Of a stretch of DNA of 64,000 bases, positions 37,249 to 45,995 are shown piece by piece; the first letter of the stretch is position 1; each line of letters opens with the position of its first letter. The stretch comes from Methylaequor sp045563055. GTDB lineage: Bacteria; Pseudomonadota; Alphaproteobacteria; Methylaequorales; Methylaequoraceae. Position numbers and translations under genes: made by a program. A model generated the notes under the pieces. That model saw only the letters and a program-made list of their open reading frames with translations, was not told the DNA's origin and made no database searches. The DNA lies in assembly GCA_045563055.1 (NCBI GenBank), contig JBJKUR010000015.1, forward strand, positions 12,413 through 76,412, read 5' to 3'.

Positions 37249-38259
37249 TTGGTTGATAGCTTATTTTATAATAGTCAAGGGCCATTTACTTTAAAGAAAA
37301 TCTCTGACTCTATTGGCTGTGACTTTAAAGGTGATAAAAATAAAATTATACAAGACGTAGGTACTATAGAAAACGCCAAACAAGATGAAATATGTTTTTT
37401 AGCAAAACAGAAATACGATAAGTTTTTCGATAAATCTAAAGCTGGGGCTTTTATCATTAACGAATCTTTGAGTTATAAAGGTAGTAAGAATGTAATTATT
37501 TCTAATAACCCGCACTACGATATGGCAAAAGTTGCATATTTATTTTATCCAGATTCGGAGTATCCTAAATTTAACTTCCCTTTAAATGATGATCAATCTA
37601 GGGATTTAGATGGATCTATAAAAATATCTGCTAATACATTTATTCACAATACTGCTAGGATTGGAAAAGGAAGTCAATTAGGTGTTAATTCAATAATTGG
37701 ACCTAATGTAGTATTAGGTGAAAACTGCCTTATTGGTGATAATGTTTCAATATATTTTTCTATTCTTGGTAGTAATGTAAAGATTTATCAAGGAGTAAAA
37801 GTTGGAAGTGAAGGATTTGGTTTTATTATGAATGAAAAATCATTTAAAAAAATTCCGCAGTTGGGGAGAGTAATTATTGGGAATAATGTTGAAATCGGAG
37901 CAAACTCTACTGTTGATAGGGGATCAATTGGTGATACAATAATTGGTGATTACACAATGATAGATAATATTGTTCATATTGCACATAATGTAAAGATCGG
38001 TGCACAGTGCATTATTGCTGCAATGACAGGAGTTTCAGGTAGTACATCAATTGGAAATAATGTTATAATTGGTGGACAAGTTGGTATAAGTGGTCACTTG
38101 AAGATTGGAAATAATGTGAAAATTGCTGCTAAATCAGGTGTTATGAAAGATATTGAAGAAAACAGCGTAATTGCTGGGTATCCATCAGAAAATATATTAG
38201 ACTGGCATAGAAATACAATTAATCTAAAAAAAATGAGAAAAGATGCAAAAAAAAGCTGA
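37249..38259 (+). CDS. lpxD: UDP-3-O-(3-hydroxyacyl)glucosamine N-acyltransferase
   Basis: The 336-residue third enzyme of lipid A synthesis. An N-terminal uridine-binding domain (about residues 1-105) is followed by a left-handed beta-helix of hexapeptide repeats. VGSEGFGF, NSTVDRGSIGDTIIG and HIAHNVKIGAQCIIAAMTG contain the catalytic histidine region. A stop codon lies directly upstream in frame, so TTG 37249 is the earliest possible start. It overlaps fabZ by 17 bases. Confidence 0.95.
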   Translation: MVDSLFYNSQGPFTLKKISDSIGCDFKGDKNKIIQDVGTIENAKQDEICFLAKQKYDKFFDKSKAGAFIINESLSYKGSKNVIISNNPHYDMAKVAYLFYPDSEYPKFNFPLNDDQSRDLDGSIKISANTFIHNTARIGKGSQLGVNSIIGPNVVLGENCLIGDNVSIYFSILGSNVKIYQGVKVGSEGFGFIMNEKSFKKIPQLGRVIIGNNVEIGANSTVDRGSIGDTIIGDYTMIDNIVHIAHNVKIGAQCIIAAMTGVSGSTSIGNNVIIGGQVGISGHLKIGNNVKIAAKSGVMKDIEENSVIAGYPSENILDWHRNTINLKKMRKDAKKS

Positions 38260-38692
38260 GTTAAATATTGAAGATATTAAAAAGTTAATTCCACATAGAT
38301 ATCCATTTCTATTAATAGACAAATTAATAGATATTGTTCCAGAAAAAAGTGCTACAGGAGTAAAAAATGTAACTTTTAACGAAAATTTTTTTCAAGGACA
38401 TTTTGATTCAATGTCTGTTATGCCTGGAGCTTTGATTATTGAGTCAATGGCTCAATCAGCAGGAACTCTTGTTATGTTTAGTTTAAAAAAAAATCAGGAA
38501 AATATATCAGTCTACCTTCTTACAGTTGATAAAGCAAAGTTTAGAAAGCCAGTTTGTCCAGGAGATACATTGTTTCATAAAGTAGAAAAAAAAAATAATG
38601 TTAAAAATATTTGGAAATTCAAATGTACATCTTTCGTCAATAATAAATTAGTGGCAGAAGCTGAAGTCTCAGCAATAATCAATCAAACTTAA
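38243..38692 (+). CDS. fabZ: 3-hydroxyacyl-ACP dehydratase FabZ
   Basis: A 149-residue hot-dog-fold dehydratase of fatty-acid elongation. The conserved PHRYPFLLIDKLIDI contains the catalytic histidine and PGALIIESMAQSAG the catalytic glutamate; NFFQGHFDSMSVMPG lies between. Its place between lpxD and lpxA is the classic lipid A cluster, where it competes with LpxA for 3-hydroxyacyl-ACP. Confidence 0.97.
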   Translation: MQKKAELNIEDIKKLIPHRYPFLLIDKLIDIVPEKSATGVKNVTFNENFFQGHFDSMSVMPGALIIESMAQSAGTLVMFSLKKNQENISVYLLTVDKAKFRKPVCPGDTLFHKVEKKNNVKNIWKFKCTSFVNNKLVAEAEVSAIINQT

Positions 38693-38722
38693 ATTTTGTA
38701 ATAAATTGTAATGATTTATTAT

Positions 38723-38751
38723 TTGTTCATTATTAGTTTTTAGATTATAAG
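38723..38751 (+). promoter_or_regulatory. Possible promoter of lpxA
   Basis: TTGTTC (38723-38728), a 17-base spacer and TATAAG (38746-38751) lie in the 64-base gap before lpxA, the longest gap in this cluster. Only five bases separate the -10 from the ATG, so any transcript would be leaderless. AT-richness makes chance matches likely. Confidence 0.3.
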
Positions 38752-38756
38752 AAATA

Positions 38757-39533
38757 ATGCAATCTAGTGTGTCTATTCATAAAAAAGCACAAATTGGCTC
38801 AAATGTTAAAATAGGAAGTTTTTCTGTCATTGGAGAAAATGTAAAGATCAATGATAATTGCATGATTCATAGCAATGTTGTCCTAGATGGAAATATTGAG
38901 ATAGGAAAGGGCGTTGAAATTTTTCCATATGCATGTCTAGGTACAACTCCACAGGATCTTAAATATGATGGAGAAAAAACAAAAGTCGTTATTGGTGATA
39001 ACTGTAAAATAAGAGAATATGTGACAATTAACCTTGGAACTAATGGTGGGGGTGGAATTACGTCGGTTGGAAATAATTGCTTACTTATGGTAGGAACACA
39101 TATTGCTCACGATTGCACGGTAGATGATAATGTAATCTTTGCTAATCATTCAACTTTAGCTGGTCATGTTTCTATAGAAAAAAATGTTGTAGTTGGAGCA
39201 TTAAGTGCAATTCATCAGTTTACAAGAGTTGGTGAGGGGGCAATGATCGGAGGTATGTCAGGCGTTACGAATGATGTAGTTCCATTTTCAACTGTAATGG
39301 GTAATAGAGCAAAATTAAGTGGTTTGAATCTTATTGGTCTTAAAAGGAATGATTTTAATAGACTTGAAATAAATGAATTAAGAAAAGTGTTTAAAAATAT
39401 TTTTTTTGGATCAAATGGAACACTTGAATCAAGAGTAAGAGAAGTAGTTATTAGCAAACCTAGATATTATACTGTTAACAAAATTTTAAGTTTTCTAGAT
39501 GGGGATACTAAACGATCGTTTTGTATGCCTTGA
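38757..39533 (+). CDS. lpxA: UDP-N-acetylglucosamine O-acyltransferase
   Basis: The 258-residue first enzyme of lipid A synthesis. It is made of hexapeptide repeats (left-handed beta-helix) from the N-terminus (IHKKAQIGSNVKIG) to about residue 185, with the catalytic histidine in VGTHIAHDCTVDDN and HQFTRVGEGAMIGGMSGV; the C-terminal helical part contains GLNLIGLKRNDF. Length and motifs are normal. lpxI follows. Confidence 0.96.
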   Translation: MQSSVSIHKKAQIGSNVKIGSFSVIGENVKINDNCMIHSNVVLDGNIEIGKGVEIFPYACLGTTPQDLKYDGEKTKVVIGDNCKIREYVTINLGTNGGGGITSVGNNCLLMVGTHIAHDCTVDDNVIFANHSTLAGHVSIEKNVVVGALSAIHQFTRVGEGAMIGGMSGVTNDVVPFSTVMGNRAKLSGLNLIGLKRNDFNRLEINELRKVFKNIFFGSNGTLESRVREVVISKPRYYTVNKILSFLDGDTKRSFCMP

Positions 39534-39544
39534 CTAAGGTTCTT

Positions 39545-40357
39545 ATGAAAAAAATTATATTAATTATGGGAGGCGGGAATCTACCCATCGAAATCATAAA
39601 AAATTTAAAAACAAAAAAAATTGAATTCTATTGTTTAGCATTTATTAACAATCCAGTCTCTAAAGTTATAAAAAATTATGATCATAAGATAATTAATTTT
39701 GGAAAAATTATAACTGAATTGATCTTTTTGAGGTCAAAGGGTTTTGAGCAAGTTTTAATGACTGGGCATTTAAGAAGACCAAACTTAAATGAGATCAAAC
39801 CTGACCTCAATTCTTTAAAGTTATTCCCACGATTTGCCAAAGTTTTACTTCAAGGTGGAGATAATAACATATTAGACTTTTCGATTAAATATCTCAAGGA
39901 GATTGGATTTGATACACTTGATTTAAGAAAAATAATTCCAGATAATTTCCTTGGATATGACAGACAATCAAAAAGAAAAATAAAAGATTTAAATTACAAA
40001 GATGTTAAAAAGGGAGAGTCTATATTAAATTCTATTTCCAAATTTGATATTGGACAATCTATCATAATTCAGAATGGAAATGTCATAGGAATTGAAGCAG
40101 CACAAGGTACCGATAATTTAATTAAACAGTCCTTATCACTAATTAATGTTAAAGATGAAGCTGTTTTAATAAAATTAGTAAAAAAAAATCAGAATTTGAA
40201 AGCCGATTTACCGACTATTGGTCTGCAAACAGTTATCAACTGCAAAAAATCCTCCATTAAAGGAATTGCGTTCTCTGCTAATAAAACCCTTTTCATAAGC
40301 AAAGAAAAGGTAATAAAATATTGCAATGAAAATAATATTTTTTTATTAGGAATTTGA
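39545..40357 (+). CDS. lpxI: UDP-2,3-diacylglucosamine diphosphatase LpxI
   Basis: A 270-residue enzyme of the LpxI (DUF1009) family, which hydrolyses UDP-diacylglucosamine to lipid X, replacing LpxH. Seen are LIMGGGNLPIEIIKNL, VLMTGHLRRPNL, the stretch QGGDNNILDFSIKYL, GQSIIIQNGNVIGIEAAQGT and LPTIGLQTV. ATG 39545 with AAGG upstream is preferred over an in-frame TTG at 39521 inside lpxA. It sits between lpxA and lpxB, the usual alphaproteobacterial place. Confidence 0.93.
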   Translation: MKKIILIMGGGNLPIEIIKNLKTKKIEFYCLAFINNPVSKVIKNYDHKIINFGKIITELIFLRSKGFEQVLMTGHLRRPNLNEIKPDLNSLKLFPRFAKVLLQGGDNNILDFSIKYLKEIGFDTLDLRKIIPDNFLGYDRQSKRKIKDLNYKDVKKGESILNSISKFDIGQSIIIQNGNVIGIEAAQGTDNLIKQSLSLINVKDEAVLIKLVKKNQNLKADLPTIGLQTVINCKKSSIKGIAFSANKTLFISKEKVIKYCNENNIFLLGI

Positions 40358-40360
40358 TAA

Positions 40361-41452
40361 ATGAAAGTAACAATTATAGCAACAGAACCCTCAGGTGATT
40401 TTTTAGGTTACAAATTAATTCAGTCGCTAAAGAAAGTTAAAAACATTGAAATTAACGGAGTAGGAGGGGAATTAATGAATTCTGAAGGATTCAATTCATG
40501 GATAAATATTAAGGAATTTAATGCTATTGGAATATACGAAGTTTTGATAAGAATTTTCAAATTTATTAAGTTATTTAAACATGTTGAAAATAGAATTAGA
40601 AAAGAATCACCAAATATTCTTATTACTATAGATTCTCCAAGTTTTTGTTATAGATTGGTAGATAAGCTACAAGATTTAAGAGGTAAAATTAAATTTATTC
40701 ACTATGTTGCCCCAACTGTATGGGCTTGGAAAGCATATAGATCTAAAATTTTTTCAAAATCATATGATAAAATTTTCACATTATTTGATTTTGAACCGAA
40801 ATATTTTAAAAAATATGGAGGAGCATCAATGTTTGTAGGTCATCCCATTTTTTATCCAAAAGGAGTTGAATCAAAAAAAAAAAAAATAATTTCATTTTAT
40901 CCAGGCTCAAGAGCAGTTGAAATTAAACAAAATCTTAAGAAATTAAGGCCCGTTATTAATAATTGTACCAAAAAGTATAAAAGCTTTAGATTTTATATTT
41001 TAACATTTAAAAATACTTCAAGAATGGTTGAGGAATATATTGGTAATGAAAAAATTTCAATTATCACAGATTTCTCAAAAAAACAGGAAATTATGAAAAC
41101 TTCATTTCTGGCGGTTGCAGCATCTGGTTCTGTTACACTTGAGTTAATAAAGTATTATACACCCATGTTAGTTTTTTATGACACACATTGGTTTACAAAG
41201 ATGATAATTAAGTTTTTAGTAAAAGTTAAATATGCTTCAATAATTAATATAGTAAATAATAAACCTGTTGTTCCTGAATTTCTCTTTGAAGACTTCAATG
41301 TTGGTAGTTTATCGGAAGCAATTGAAAATTATTTGATGAAAAAAGAACTAAGATTTATCCAGATACAATATTTTAACAAATTTATGAAAAGAATGTTAGT
41401 CAAGGATAAGAATCCATCTGAGCTGATCGTTAAAAATCTTGAATTGAACTAG
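40361..41452 (+). CDS. lpxB: Lipid-A-disaccharide synthase
   Basis: A 363-residue GT19 glycosyltransferase joining UDP-diacylglucosamine and lipid X. Seen are IATEPSGDFLGYKLIQSL, IDSPSFCYRL, HYVAPTVWAWKAYRSK, FVGHPIFY, SFYPGSRAVEIKQNL and AASGSVTLELIKYYTPMLV. A 14-A run (40873-40886) encodes KKKK in frame. It is the last plus-strand gene before the convergent gltA. Confidence 0.95.
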   Translation: MKVTIIATEPSGDFLGYKLIQSLKKVKNIEINGVGGELMNSEGFNSWINIKEFNAIGIYEVLIRIFKFIKLFKHVENRIRKESPNILITIDSPSFCYRLVDKLQDLRGKIKFIHYVAPTVWAWKAYRSKIFSKSYDKIFTLFDFEPKYFKKYGGASMFVGHPIFYPKGVESKKKKIISFYPGSRAVEIKQNLKKLRPVINNCTKKYKSFRFYILTFKNTSRMVEEYIGNEKISIITDFSKKQEIMKTSFLAVAASGSVTLELIKYYTPMLVFYDTHWFTKMIIKFLVKVKYASIINIVNNKPVVPEFLFEDFNVGSLSEAIENYLMKKELRFIQIQYFNKFMKRMLVKDKNPSELIVKNLELN

Positions 41453-41464
41453 GAGTTAGTTCAA
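41444..41464. terminator. Hairpin between convergent lpxB and gltA
   Basis: TTGAACT (41444-41450) and AGTTCAA (41458-41464) form a perfect 7-bp stem with a 7-base loop, spanning the lpxB stop and ending one base before the gltA stop. A T tract is missing on both sides, so a terminator role rests on position and symmetry. Confidence 0.4.
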
Positions 41465-41465
41465 G

Positions 41466-42776
41466 CTACTCTATGCTTATTTTTCTATTTTTAATTTCAA
41501 TAAATTTTCTCATTTTTTCTCCAGTATACAGTTGCCTTGGTCTACTGATTCTATTTTCACTTTCAGTCATTTCTTTCCACTGCGAAATCCATCCAACAGT
41601 TCTTGCAACTGCAAAAATCACTGTAAACATTGACTCTGGAAGGCCTAGAGCTTTTAAAATTATTCCAGAGTAAAAATCAACATTAGGATAAAGTTTTTTT
41701 TCTATAAAATATTCATCACTTAATGCTATTTCTTCAAGTTTAGTCGCCAACTTAAATAATGGAAAATTAAAATCTTCAACTTCTTTCAGAAGATTATGGC
41801 AATACTTCCTAAGTACTTTAGCTCTTGGATCATGATTTTTATATACTCGATGTCCGAACCCCATTAGTCTAAATGAATCATTTTTATCTTTTGCCTTTTT
41901 TATATATTTAGTTATATTCTCCTCTTTTTGAATTATATTCAACATTCTTATAACTGATTCATTTGCACCACCATGAGCCGGTCCCCATAAAGATGCTACT
42001 CCAGCGGCAACACATGCAAATGGATTTGCCCCTGATGAACCAGCAATCTTTACTGTTGAAGTTGATGCATTTTGTTCATGGTCTGCATGAAGGATTAGTA
42101 ATTTATCGAGTGCATCAACGCTAGCCTTACTTGGTATATATTCTCCACATGGAGTGGAGAAGAGCATATGAAGAAAATTTTCACTATATGAAAGTTCATT
42201 TTTTGGGTAGATAAATGGTTGTCCAAGTGAATATTTATAAGCCATTGCAGCCATTGTAGGTATTTTAGCCAAAAGTCTACTAACAGCAACCCATTTACCT
42301 TTTTCTGAAGAAAAATCATACGTTTTTTCAGGATAAAATGAAGAGAGTGCTCCAACTATTCCAACCATTACAGCCATGGGATGCGAGTCCCTTCGAAAAC
42401 CACTATAAAAGCGAAGTATTTGCTCATGTAACATCGTATGGTGGGTAAGTATATTCATAAATTTTTCTTTATTATGTTTATCTGGTAGATACCCATTCAA
42501 TAACAAAAAACAAACCTCAGGATAATCGGAGTTCTCAGCTAGATCTTCAATATTATACCCTCTATGCAGGAGAATACCCTTTTCACCATCGATGTAAGTA
42601 ATTTTTGATGAACAACTGGCAGTAGATTTAAAACCAGGGTCGTAAACAAACATTCCAGTTTTTTCATAAAAGCTTGTTAGATCAGCAACAGCTGGTCCTG
42701 AAGAACCATCTTTAATTGAAAATTCGTAGATTTTGCCGTTTCTATTATCTTTGACTGTTATTGTTTTTTTTTTCAT
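41466..42776 (-). CDS. gltA: Citrate synthase (type I)
   Basis: A 436-residue enzyme of the TCA cycle that condenses acetyl-CoA and oxaloacetate. It has FVYDPGFKSTASCSSKITYIDG at the N-terminus, HADHEQNASTSTVKIAGS with the first catalytic histidine, WGPAHGGANESVIRML, the segment MGFGHRVYKNHDPRA with the second histidine, and NVDFYSGIILKALGLP with the catalytic aspartate. Length fits the hexameric gram-negative type. It is downstream of gltX on the same strand, an old alphaproteobacterial pair. Confidence 0.97.
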   Translation of the reverse strand: MKKKTITVKDNRNGKIYEFSIKDGSSGPAVADLTSFYEKTGMFVYDPGFKSTASCSSKITYIDGEKGILLHRGYNIEDLAENSDYPEVCFLLLNGYLPDKHNKEKFMNILTHHTMLHEQILRFYSGFRRDSHPMAVMVGIVGALSSFYPEKTYDFSSEKGKWVAVSRLLAKIPTMAAMAYKYSLGQPFIYPKNELSYSENFLHMLFSTPCGEYIPSKASVDALDKLLILHADHEQNASTSTVKIAGSSGANPFACVAAGVASLWGPAHGGANESVIRMLNIIQKEENITKYIKKAKDKNDSFRLMGFGHRVYKNHDPRAKVLRKYCHNLLKEVEDFNFPLFKLATKLEEIALSDEYFIEKKLYPNVDFYSGIILKALGLPESMFTVIFAVARTVGWISQWKEMTESENRISRPRQLYTGEKMRKFIEIKNRKISIE

Positions 42777-42784
42777 GAATTAAT

Positions 42785-44134
42785 TTATTTAAAATTTTGC
42801 ATTATTCTTTTTAAACATTCAGTTTTACCAAGTACTCTTATGATTGAATAAACTGATGGACCTTTAATGTTACCAGTTATTAATAATCTAATGGGTTGAG
42901 CAATAGATTTAAATGATAAGCCATGTAAGTCAATAAAATCTTTAAAAAATAGTTCTATATTCGAATCGTCCCATTTTTTAATATTTGTAAAGTTTTTAAT
43001 AAATAAACTTTTATATTCCTCAAATTCCTTTAGTATTTTTTTTTCATTATCCTCAAATTTATGATTATAATCAATTATGTTAAAGAGATTTTTACCGATA
43101 TCTTCTAAAGATATTGACCTTTCTTTATATAAATCTATTAATTCCATAATTTTTCTATCATTAACAATTGATTGTGTAGATAAAGGTTCTAATTGTTTAT
43201 ATATCTGAGTATTTGATAGTTGTCTAAGATAATGACTGTTTAAAAAATTTAATTTCTTTTCGTCAAGTTTTGCAGGAGATTTCCCAAGATTACTCAGTGA
43301 GAATAACTTGACTGCCTCCTGAAGCGAAAAGAATTCTTGATCTCCATGTGACCAACCCAATCTTAAAAGATAATTATTTAAAGCTTCGGGAAGGTAACCT
43401 TTTTTTTTGTAATCAAGAACCGAAATCGAATTATCTCTTTTTGACATTTTTTGATTTTGGTCATTATGTAATAGAGATATATGTGCAAAGTTGGGTTTAT
43501 AGTTAAGAAAATCAAAAATAATTTTTTGTCTAAATGTATTTGTTAAATGATCGTCTCCTCTAATTATGTCTGAAATTTTCATCTCTACATCATCTACTAC
43601 TGATGATAATAAAAATGTTGGTGTTTTATCAGTTCTTACAATTATATAGTCGTCTAGTTCATTGAAATTTACAACTATCTTTCCCTGAACTTCATCCTTA
43701 AGGGTGTAATTACCATTTAAAGGTGCTTTAATTCTTATAACATATGGTTTGTTTGATTTTTGTTTTTTCCCATCTCTCCATTCACTAATGAACTTTTGTT
43801 TAGACATCTTTTTTTCAGTAATGTAAGAATCATCATGAAAACATTTATATGCTAAGCCATTCGAAATTAATGAGTCGGCAACCTCAAGATGATTTTTTAT
43901 ATTTTTACTTTGAAACACCATTGGACCATCTATTTTGAAACCAAGCCAATTTAAACTTTCTAATATTTCATTGGAAGTTTGTGTTATATTTCTAGATTTA
44001 TCCGTATCTTCGATTCTAATTTTAAAAGTTCCATCATTAGATCTTGCGTGTAGATAGTTAAAAAGTGCTGTCCTCGCACCCCCTAAATGCAATTTTCCTG
44101 TAGGTGATGGTGCGAATCTTGTGATGGTTGGCAT
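42785..44134 (-). CDS. gltX: Glutamyl-tRNA synthetase
   Basis: A 449-residue class I synthetase. The HIGH-type motif is in RFAPSPTGKLHLGGARTALF and the KMSKR motif in QKMSKRDNSISV. IEDTDKSRN, GDDHLTNTFRQ and YLLRLGWSHGD are also standard, and the C-terminal anticodon-binding domain is present. The protein may also charge tRNA-Gln for GatCAB correction, which the sequence does not decide. It is 17 bases after lexA; comEC, usually between them in alphaproteobacteria, is absent. Confidence 0.96.
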   Translation of the reverse strand: MPTITRFAPSPTGKLHLGGARTALFNYLHARSNDGTFKIRIEDTDKSRNITQTSNEILESLNWLGFKIDGPMVFQSKNIKNHLEVADSLISNGLAYKCFHDDSYITEKKMSKQKFISEWRDGKKQKSNKPYVIRIKAPLNGNYTLKDEVQGKIVVNFNELDDYIIVRTDKTPTFLLSSVVDDVEMKISDIIRGDDHLTNTFRQKIIFDFLNYKPNFAHISLLHNDQNQKMSKRDNSISVLDYKKKGYLPEALNNYLLRLGWSHGDQEFFSLQEAVKLFSLSNLGKSPAKLDEKKLNFLNSHYLRQLSNTQIYKQLEPLSTQSIVNDRKIMELIDLYKERSISLEDIGKNLFNIIDYNHKFEDNEKKILKEFEEYKSLFIKNFTNIKKWDDSNIELFFKDFIDLHGLSFKSIAQPIRLLITGNIKGPSVYSIIRVLGKTECLKRIMQNFK

Positions 44135-44151
44135 AATTATTCAGTATATTA

Positions 44152-44766
44152 CTAGAATTTTCTTATTAATCCAACTAACTTCCCTTGTATTTTTACTCTT
44201 CCTTCTCCAAAAATTCTAGTTTTAAAACTCTTATTTGCTGGTTCTAGAGCAATTGAGTTTTTAAAAGATCTAAACTTTTTAAGAGTAACCTCATTATTAT
44301 CAATCAACGCGACAACAATATCACCTGTACTAGCGTAATTTATTTTTTTAATTACAACTACATCTCCATCAAAAATTCCTTCATCAATCATTGAGTCGCC
44401 ACTTACTTCAAGTGTGAAATGTTCATCGTTATTGCTTAGTAAATAATTTGGGACAGAAATTTGTTCAAAACTACCCGTTACTGCTTCTATTGGATTTCCA
44501 GCTGCAATTCTGCCTAAAAAAGGAACATCTCTATTTTCTATATCTTTTTGTGTGTTTTTAGAATTTTTAATTTCAAGTGCTCTCGCCTTATGGGGAATTC
44601 TTTTAATAAATCCTTTGTGTTCAAGGCTTGAAAGTAGTTTGTGAATTCCTGATTTTGATTTAATGTTTAAATGATCTCTCATTTCATCAAAAGTTGGAAA
44701 TAGATTTCTTTCCTGATAGTATAATTTTAGATAATCTAATAGTACTTTTTGTTTAATAGTGAGCAT
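44152..44766 (-). CDS. lexA: LexA repressor (SOS regulator)
   Basis: A 204-residue repressor and self-cleaving peptidase. An N-terminal winged helix (residues about 1-65, FPTFDEMRDHLNIKSKSGIHK) binds DNA; the cleavage site is Ala89-Gly90 in GRIAAGNPIEA; the catalytic dyad is Ser125 (SGDSMIDEG) and Lys163 (EVTLKKF). All self-cleavage residues are intact, so RecA-induced derepression is expected. A GTTC-N7-GTTC SOS box lies nine bases before its start, so it represses itself. Confidence 0.96.
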   Translation of the reverse strand: MLTIKQKVLLDYLKLYYQERNLFPTFDEMRDHLNIKSKSGIHKLLSSLEHKGFIKRIPHKARALEIKNSKNTQKDIENRDVPFLGRIAAGNPIEAVTGSFEQISVPNYLLSNNDEHFTLEVSGDSMIDEGIFDGDVVVIKKINYASTGDIVVALIDNNEVTLKKFRSFKNSIALEPANKSFKTRIFGEGRVKIQGKLVGLIRKF

Positions 44767-44774
44767 ACTTAAAT

Positions 44775-44803
44775 GTTCTACATAAGTTCTACTAGAAAGT
44801 CAA
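44775..44803 (-). promoter_or_regulatory. lexA promoter with overlapping LexA operator (SOS box)
   Basis: On the minus strand, TTGACT (44803-44798), a 17-base spacer and TAGAAC (44780-44775) form a promoter. The operator GAAC-TTATGTA-GAAC (plus strand GTTC-N7-GTTC, 44775-44789) covers the -10, so bound LexA would block RNA polymerase. GTTC-N7-GTTC is the known alphaproteobacterial SOS box. Eight bases separate the -10 from the ATG and no Shine-Dalgarno is visible. Confidence 0.82.
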
Positions 44804-44816
44804 GAATTAAATACAC

Positions 44817-45995
44817 TCAAAAATAATTATCAAATAAAATTATCTCTCTTTTTTGATTTTCTTTAATAATTGAGTCAAAAGGTTTTCTCATTAGGATTCC
44901 ATCTGAGAGATTTAAAATATTTAATAGAGAACTATCTTGATTTTTAAATACACTAAAATATTTACCTTTAATTATAACTCTTTGAAATTGTGTCAGATGA
45001 TTATTTTTACCAAGTTTTTTTTTGGAAATAAATTCTTTTTTAGATAAAGGCGAACAATTAATGCCATAAAAAGAGCTTATAAATACTGGGAAAAAGTTTA
45101 GCATTGTTAGAAAACATGAAACTGGGTTGCCCGGCAAACCCAAAAAATATTTTCTTTTAGAAAGTTTGCCAAAAGTTGTTGGTTTTCCTGGTTTAATAGC
45201 TATTTGGTCAAATAAAATTTTAAGTCCATTTTTTTTTAGTGCAGATTTAACAATATCATATTTACCTTTTGAGATTCCTCCACTTGTAATAAGGATATCG
45301 AAATCTTTTACAGATTTATATTTTTTTATAAAATCATCTTTGTTATCATTTGAATAACAGATTTTTTTAACTTCTCCGCCGAATCTTTCGACCATAAACC
45401 TAATAAATATGTCATTTGTTGATTCAACCATAGTATTATTTTTATTGGATTTAACAATTTCATCACCAGTACAGATTACAAATACCTTTGGTTTTTTAAA
45501 AACCTTAATTTTTTTTAATTTCATAGATTTAGCTAAGGCCAAAGATCTTACATTAATTTGTGATTTATGTTTAAGGTAAATTCTATTTTTAGTAACATCC
45601 GAAGCTCTTTTTCTCACAAAAAAATCTTTAGGAAAACTACTAATTATTACGCAATCATTTTTTATTTTAAAATTCTCTTTTGGTACAATTCTCTTGTTAT
45701 TTCCATTAATGGGTGCACCTGTATATATAAAACAACATTCACCTAATTTAAAATTTTTACCATGTAAATCTCCTGCTTTAGACTCACCAACAACTTTAAG
45801 ATCATTTTTTTTTTCATTTTTTAGTATAACTATACCATCCATAGAAGATGAGTTATTATAAGGAATATCTAATTTAGATGAGTAATTTTCAAATAAAAAT
45901 CTCTGGTGAGAGTCATCAACTCTCAGAAATTCATTCTTATTTGATTCTGCAACATTCTTCTTGATAATATTACATGCTCTTTCAAATTGTATCAT
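44817..45995 (-). CDS. moeA: Molybdopterin molybdenumtransferase MoeA
   Basis: A protein of about 392 residues that inserts molybdate into adenylylated molybdopterin. Seen are YNNSSMDGIVIL (the family's S-x-M-D-G-(Y/I) motif), KAGDLHGKNF, IYTGAPI, VFVICTGDEIV, DILITSGGISKGKYDIV and KPGKPTTFGKL-KYFLGLPGNPVSC. The frame extends to ATG 46022, nine codons further up; 45995 starts just before the conserved N-terminal helix and reduces overlap with moaC to 14 bases. No clear ribosome site distinguishes them. Confidence 0.92.
   Translation of the reverse strand: MIQFERACNIIKKNVAESNKNEFLRVDDSHQRFLFENYSSKLDIPYNNSSSMDGIVILKNEKKNDLKVVGESKAGDLHGKNFKLGECCFIYTGAPINGNNKRIVPKENFKIKNDCVIISSFPKDFFVRKRASDVTKNRIYLKHKSQINVRSLALAKSMKLKKIKVFKKPKVFVICTGDEIVKSNKNNTMVESTNDIFIRFMVERFGGEVKKICYSNDNKDDFIKKYKSVKDFDILITSGGISKGKYDIVKSALKKNGLKILFDQIAIKPGKPTTFGKLSKRKYFLGLPGNPVSCFLTMLNFFPVFISSFYGINCSPLSKKEFISKKKLGKNNHLTQFQRVIIKGKYFSVFKNQDSSLLNILNLSDGILMRKPFDSIIKENQKREIILFDNYF

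Noticed and set aside
37235..37294. A 19-codon open frame beginning ATGAAAGTAAATAATTGG before lpxD
   Set aside because: It overlaps the lpxD start in another frame and encodes nothing recognisable; considered as an upstream regulatory peptide but unsupported.
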